A DNA stretch of 32,759 bases from an uncultured beta proteobacterium (GTDB taxonomy: Bacteria > Pseudomonadota > Gammaproteobacteria > Burkholderiales > SG8-39), in NCBI GenBank assembly GCA_902826155.1, contig CADEDU010000006.1, positions 40,728-73,486 on the forward strand, given 5' to 3'. The notes under the pieces are model-generated. The model did no database searches and had not been told where the DNA came from. It was given only the letters and a program-made list of their open reading frames with translations. This document shows positions 30,239 through 32,759 of the stretch, piece by piece; the first letter of the stretch is position 1, and each line of letters begins with the position of its first letter. The translations under genes and the position numbers were made by a program.

Positions 30239-32759
30239 ATGCAGAAGCGAACCGACGATTCCGCGCCATTGGGCGCAAACGGTCTTGCGCGAGCGGGCGC
30301 CCACGCCCTGGCCGCCTCGATCGCGGGCGTACTCGAACTCATCGAGAGACGCGTCGAGCCCGCCGAGCGTGCGACCGTCGCCCAGCTGGCGCGCGACTTC
30401 TACGCCGACGTCGATCCCGACGATCTCGCCGAGCGCGACGCGGCCGACCTGTTCGGCGCGCTCGTCGGTCAATGGCGGGCGGTGCAGCAGCGCACGCCGC
30501 GTGAACCCGCGGTGCGCGTGTTCAACCCCACCGTTGCCGATCACGGCTGGCACTCGTCGCACACGGTCATCGAGATCGAGAACGACGACATGCCGTTCCT
30601 GGTCGATTCGGTGACGATGGAGATCAACCGGCGCGGCGCGATGCTGCATCTGATCGTGCATCCGATCGTGACGGTGCAGCGCGACGCGGGGGGGCGTCTG
30701 CGCGCATATCGTGGACGTGCCGAGGGGCGCGCCGCGGACGGTTCGTCGCGCGAGTCGTGGATGCGCATCGAGATCGACCGGATCGGCGATGCGGCCGAGC
30801 GCGAGGCATTGCGGTGCGATCTGGTGCGCGTGCTGGCCGATGTGCGCGCGGCCGTGGAAGACTGGCCGCGCATGCTCGACACCGCGCGCGCGGTGATCGA
30901 CGAGGTCGGCCGGGTCAATGTAGCCGGGGTCGATGCCACCACCGCCGCCGACGCGCGCCAGTTCCTCGAATGGCTGGTCGGCGACCATTTCACCTTCGTC
31001 GGCTACCGCTGCCACGACCTCATCGAGCACGGCGGTGGGCTTGCGCTGAAACTGATCGAAGGCTCCGCGCTCGGGGTGCTGCGAACGGCTGGGCGCTCGC
31101 AAGGCGATGGGGTGACCCGGTTGCCCGTATATCTCGAAGAGCATGCGCGTCGCCCCGAACTGCTGGTGATCACCAAGTCCAACTTGCCCTCCGCGGTGCA
31201 CCGGCCCGGATTCCTCGACTACGTCGGCATCAAGCGCTTCGATGCGCGCGGTCAGGTGTGCGGCGAGCATCGCTTTCTCGGGCTGTACACGTCCAAGGCC
31301 TACAGCGCGCCGGTGGCGCAGGTGCCGCTGCTCAAGCAGAAGGTCGCGCAGGTAATGGCCACCGCCGGGCTGGCGCCCAACTCGCACGCAGCCAAGTCGC
31401 TCGCGCACATCCTCGATACGTTTCCGCGCGAGGAGCTGTTCCAGATCGACGCCGATGCGTTGCGTGCCACGGCGCTGGGCATCCTGCGCCTGGGCGAGCG
31501 CCAGCAGTTTCGCCTGTTCGTGCGGCGCGATCCGTATCAGCGCTTCGTGGTGTGCCAGATCTTCGTGCCGCGCGAGGCGTACGCGACCGACGTACGCCGG
31601 CGGCTGCAGGCGATCCTGCTCGAAGCGTTTCGCGGCGAGTCCTCCGAGGTCGAAGTCAATCTGTCGCAGGCGATGGTCGCGCGCGTGATGATCACCGTGC
31701 GCACCGCGGCCGGCACGATTCCCGAGGTCGACATCCGCGCGCTGGAGGCGCGGCTGGAGCAGGCGGCGCGGCGCTGGGATGATCAGCTGCGCGAGGCGCT
31801 CGACGAGTTGCTCGGCGAATCGCGCGGCAACGAACTGTTCCGTCGTTTCGGTGCGGCCTTTCCTGCCGCATATCGCGAAGACTTCGATGCGCGTGCTGCC
31901 GTTGCCGACGTCGAGATCCTCGATCGGGTCCGCGCTGGCGCGCCGTTAGGCATGGCACTGTACCGGCCGCTCGACGGGGCCGGTAGCGCGCTGCGCTTCA
32001 AGCTCGCCGTGGCGGGCCAGCCGATGGCGCTGTCCGACGCGCTGCCGATGCTCGAGCGCCTCGGCGTGCGCGTCATCGACGAGCGGCCTTATCGGATCAA
32101 CCCGCTTATCGCCCCGCAGCAGAGCGAGCCGATCTGGTTGCACGACTTCGGTCTGTCGGTCGGTGCGGCGGGCGACAGGCCGTTCGAGTCGCTGCGCGAC
32201 GTGTTCGAGCCGGCATTTGCCGCGGTGTATGCCGGTCGATTCGACAACGACGATTTCAATCGCCTGGTGGTGCTCGGTGGCATGCCGGTCGAAGACATCG
32301 TGGTGCTGCGTGTCTATGCGCGTTACCTGCGCCAGATCGGGTTCGTCCTGTCGCAATCCTTCATCGAGACGACGCTGGCGCAGCATCCGCAGCTTGCGCG
32401 CCAGCTCGTGCAGTTGTTCAAGGCGCGATTCGATCCGGCGAACACCAACGATGCCGCGGCAAGCGAGATCGAAGCGGCGCTGCTGGCCGCACTCGAGGGC
32501 GTGGACAACCTGAGCGAGGATCGTGCGCTCCGCCAGCTGCTGGCGACGATCCTGGCCACCACGCGTACCAATTACTTTCGTCGGGATGCGAAAGGTGCGC
32601 CGCGATCGTTCCTGTCGATCAAGCTCGATCCGGCCAAAGTGCCGGGGCTGCCCGAGCCCAAGCCGATGTTCGAGATCTTCGTCTACGCGGCGCGGTTCGA
32701 AGGGGTGCATCTGCGCGGCGGCAAGGTGGCGCGCGGCGGGTTGCGCTGGTCGGACCGTC
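30239..32759 (+). CDS. Large NAD-dependent glutamate dehydrogenase, N-terminal part (continues past window)
   Basis: ATG 30239 follows GAGGGGAG by four bases and opens 840 codons with no stop before the edge. The full enzyme of this class is about 1,500-1,600 residues, so roughly half is here. The sequence matches the regulatory N-terminal part: DDMPFLVDSVTMEINRRG, FLEWLVGDHFTFVGYR, LDYVGIKRFDARGQV, HRFLGLYTSKAYSAPV, DTFPREELFQID and NYFRRDAKG. It enters the catalytic domain at RFEGVHLRGGKVARGGLRWSD. The enzyme deaminates glutamate to 2-oxoglutarate with NAD, feeding carbon to the TCA cycle when amino acids are the carbon source. It is divergent from the small-membrane-protein cassette. Confidence 0.93.
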   Translation, partial: MQKRTDDSAPLGANGLARAGAHALAASIAGVLELIERRVEPAERATVAQLARDFYADVDPDDLAERDAADLFGALVGQWRAVQQRTPREPAVRVFNPTVADHGWHSSHTVIEIENDDMPFLVDSVTMEINRRGAMLHLIVHPIVTVQRDAGGRLRAYRGRAEGRAADGSSRESWMRIEIDRIGDAAEREALRCDLVRVLADVRAAVEDWPRMLDTARAVIDEVGRVNVAGVDATTAADARQFLEWLVGDHFTFVGYRCHDLIEHGGGLALKLIEGSALGVLRTAGRSQGDGVTRLPVYLEEHARRPELLVITKSNLPSAVHRPGFLDYVGIKRFDARGQVCGEHRFLGLYTSKAYSAPVAQVPLLKQKVAQVMATAGLAPNSHAAKSLAHILDTFPREELFQIDADALRATALGILRLGERQQFRLFVRRDPYQRFVVCQIFVPREAYATDVRRRLQAILLEAFRGESSEVEVNLSQAMVARVMITVRTAAGTIPEVDIRALEARLEQAARRWDDQLREALDELLGESRGNELFRRFGAAFPAAYREDFDARAAVADVEILDRVRAGAPLGMALYRPLDGAGSALRFKLAVAGQPMALSDALPMLERLGVRVIDERPYRINPLIAPQQSEPIWLHDFGLSVGAAGDRPFESLRDVFEPAFAAVYAGRFDNDDFNRLVVLGGMPVEDIVVLRVYARYLRQIGFVLSQSFIETTLAQHPQLARQLVQLFKARFDPANTNDAAASEIEAALLAALEGVDNLSEDRALRQLLATILATTRTNYFRRDAKGAPRSFLSIKLDPAKVPGLPEPKPMFEIFVYAARFEGVHLRGGKVARGGLRWSDR

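Noticed and set aside
30116..31408. 430-codon minus-strand frame opposite glutamate dehydrogenase
   Set aside because: Composition is His/Arg/Ala-rich without motifs, and the plus strand clearly encodes the large glutamate dehydrogenase.
1..32759. CRISPR arrays, tRNA or rRNA genes, IS elements or integrases
   Set aside because: No regularly spaced repeats, cloverleaf-like sequence, transposase or integrase reading frame was found on either strand.

Overview
High-GC chromosomal DNA, most likely from a Burkholderiales-type betaproteobacterium. The main clue is four separate Bug/TctC periplasmic solute-binding protein genes in one window with no TctA/TctB membrane partners, an expansion typical of that order. 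Support comes from a large NAD-dependent glutamate dehydrogenase, a DUF188 (YaiI-like) protein and the mixture of oxygenases. The assignment rests on gene content only; no rRNA or tRNA gene is visible.

Layout. (A) 1-3822: a leftward run (Rieske oxygenase of the phthalate-dioxygenase type, LLM flavin oxidoreductase, MFS transporter cut by the window edge) faces a rightward Rieske ferredoxin plus a secreted YtkA-like protein. A perfect 9-bp inverted repeat lies between them. (B) 3823-6018: a small accessory islet holding an orphan double-glycine leader peptide with a sigma-54-like sequence upstream, an intact YlcI-like/ParE toxin-antitoxin pair, and a ribbon-helix-helix antitoxin whose PIN-domain toxin is broken by two one-base frameshifts. 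(C) 6038-10907: a leftward operon of LLM oxidoreductase and a three-subunit molybdenum hydroxylase (FAD, 2Fe-2S and Mo subunits) with 4-bp overlaps. (D) 11018-15109: SDR dehydrogenase, a PaaK-like acyl-CoA ligase, a crotonase-fold protein and a Bug protein, which look like acyl-CoA catabolism. (E) 15205-22304: Bug protein, AAA ATPase, TauD/TfdA dioxygenase, Bug protein with a VanA-like Rieske oxygenase, the YaiI-like protein and a fourth Bug protein. (F) 22428-26939: lactonase-type beta-propeller, a membrane Ser/Thr kinase with a Cys-containing outer domain, and an MFS transporter. (G) 27006-29872: an uncharacterised three-gene run (small membrane protein, Lys/Ala-rich basic protein, 753-residue seven-Asp-box propeller). 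The first and last genes share an almost identical 12-base sequence directly before the start codon. (H) 30239-end: the amino-terminal 840 codons of the large NAD-glutamate dehydrogenase.

Together regions A and C-E look like a catabolic neighbourhood for aromatic or heteroaromatic acids: periplasmic capture (Bug), transport (MFS), oxygenation or hydroxylation (Rieske, LLM, Mo hydroxylase, TauD/TfdA), then dehydrogenation and CoA-linked breakdown (SDR, ligase, crotonase). No substrate can be named from sequence alone, and no Rieske reductase is present in the window. The parts that fit known systems least well are the double-glycine peptide in the islet and the three-gene Asp-box cassette.
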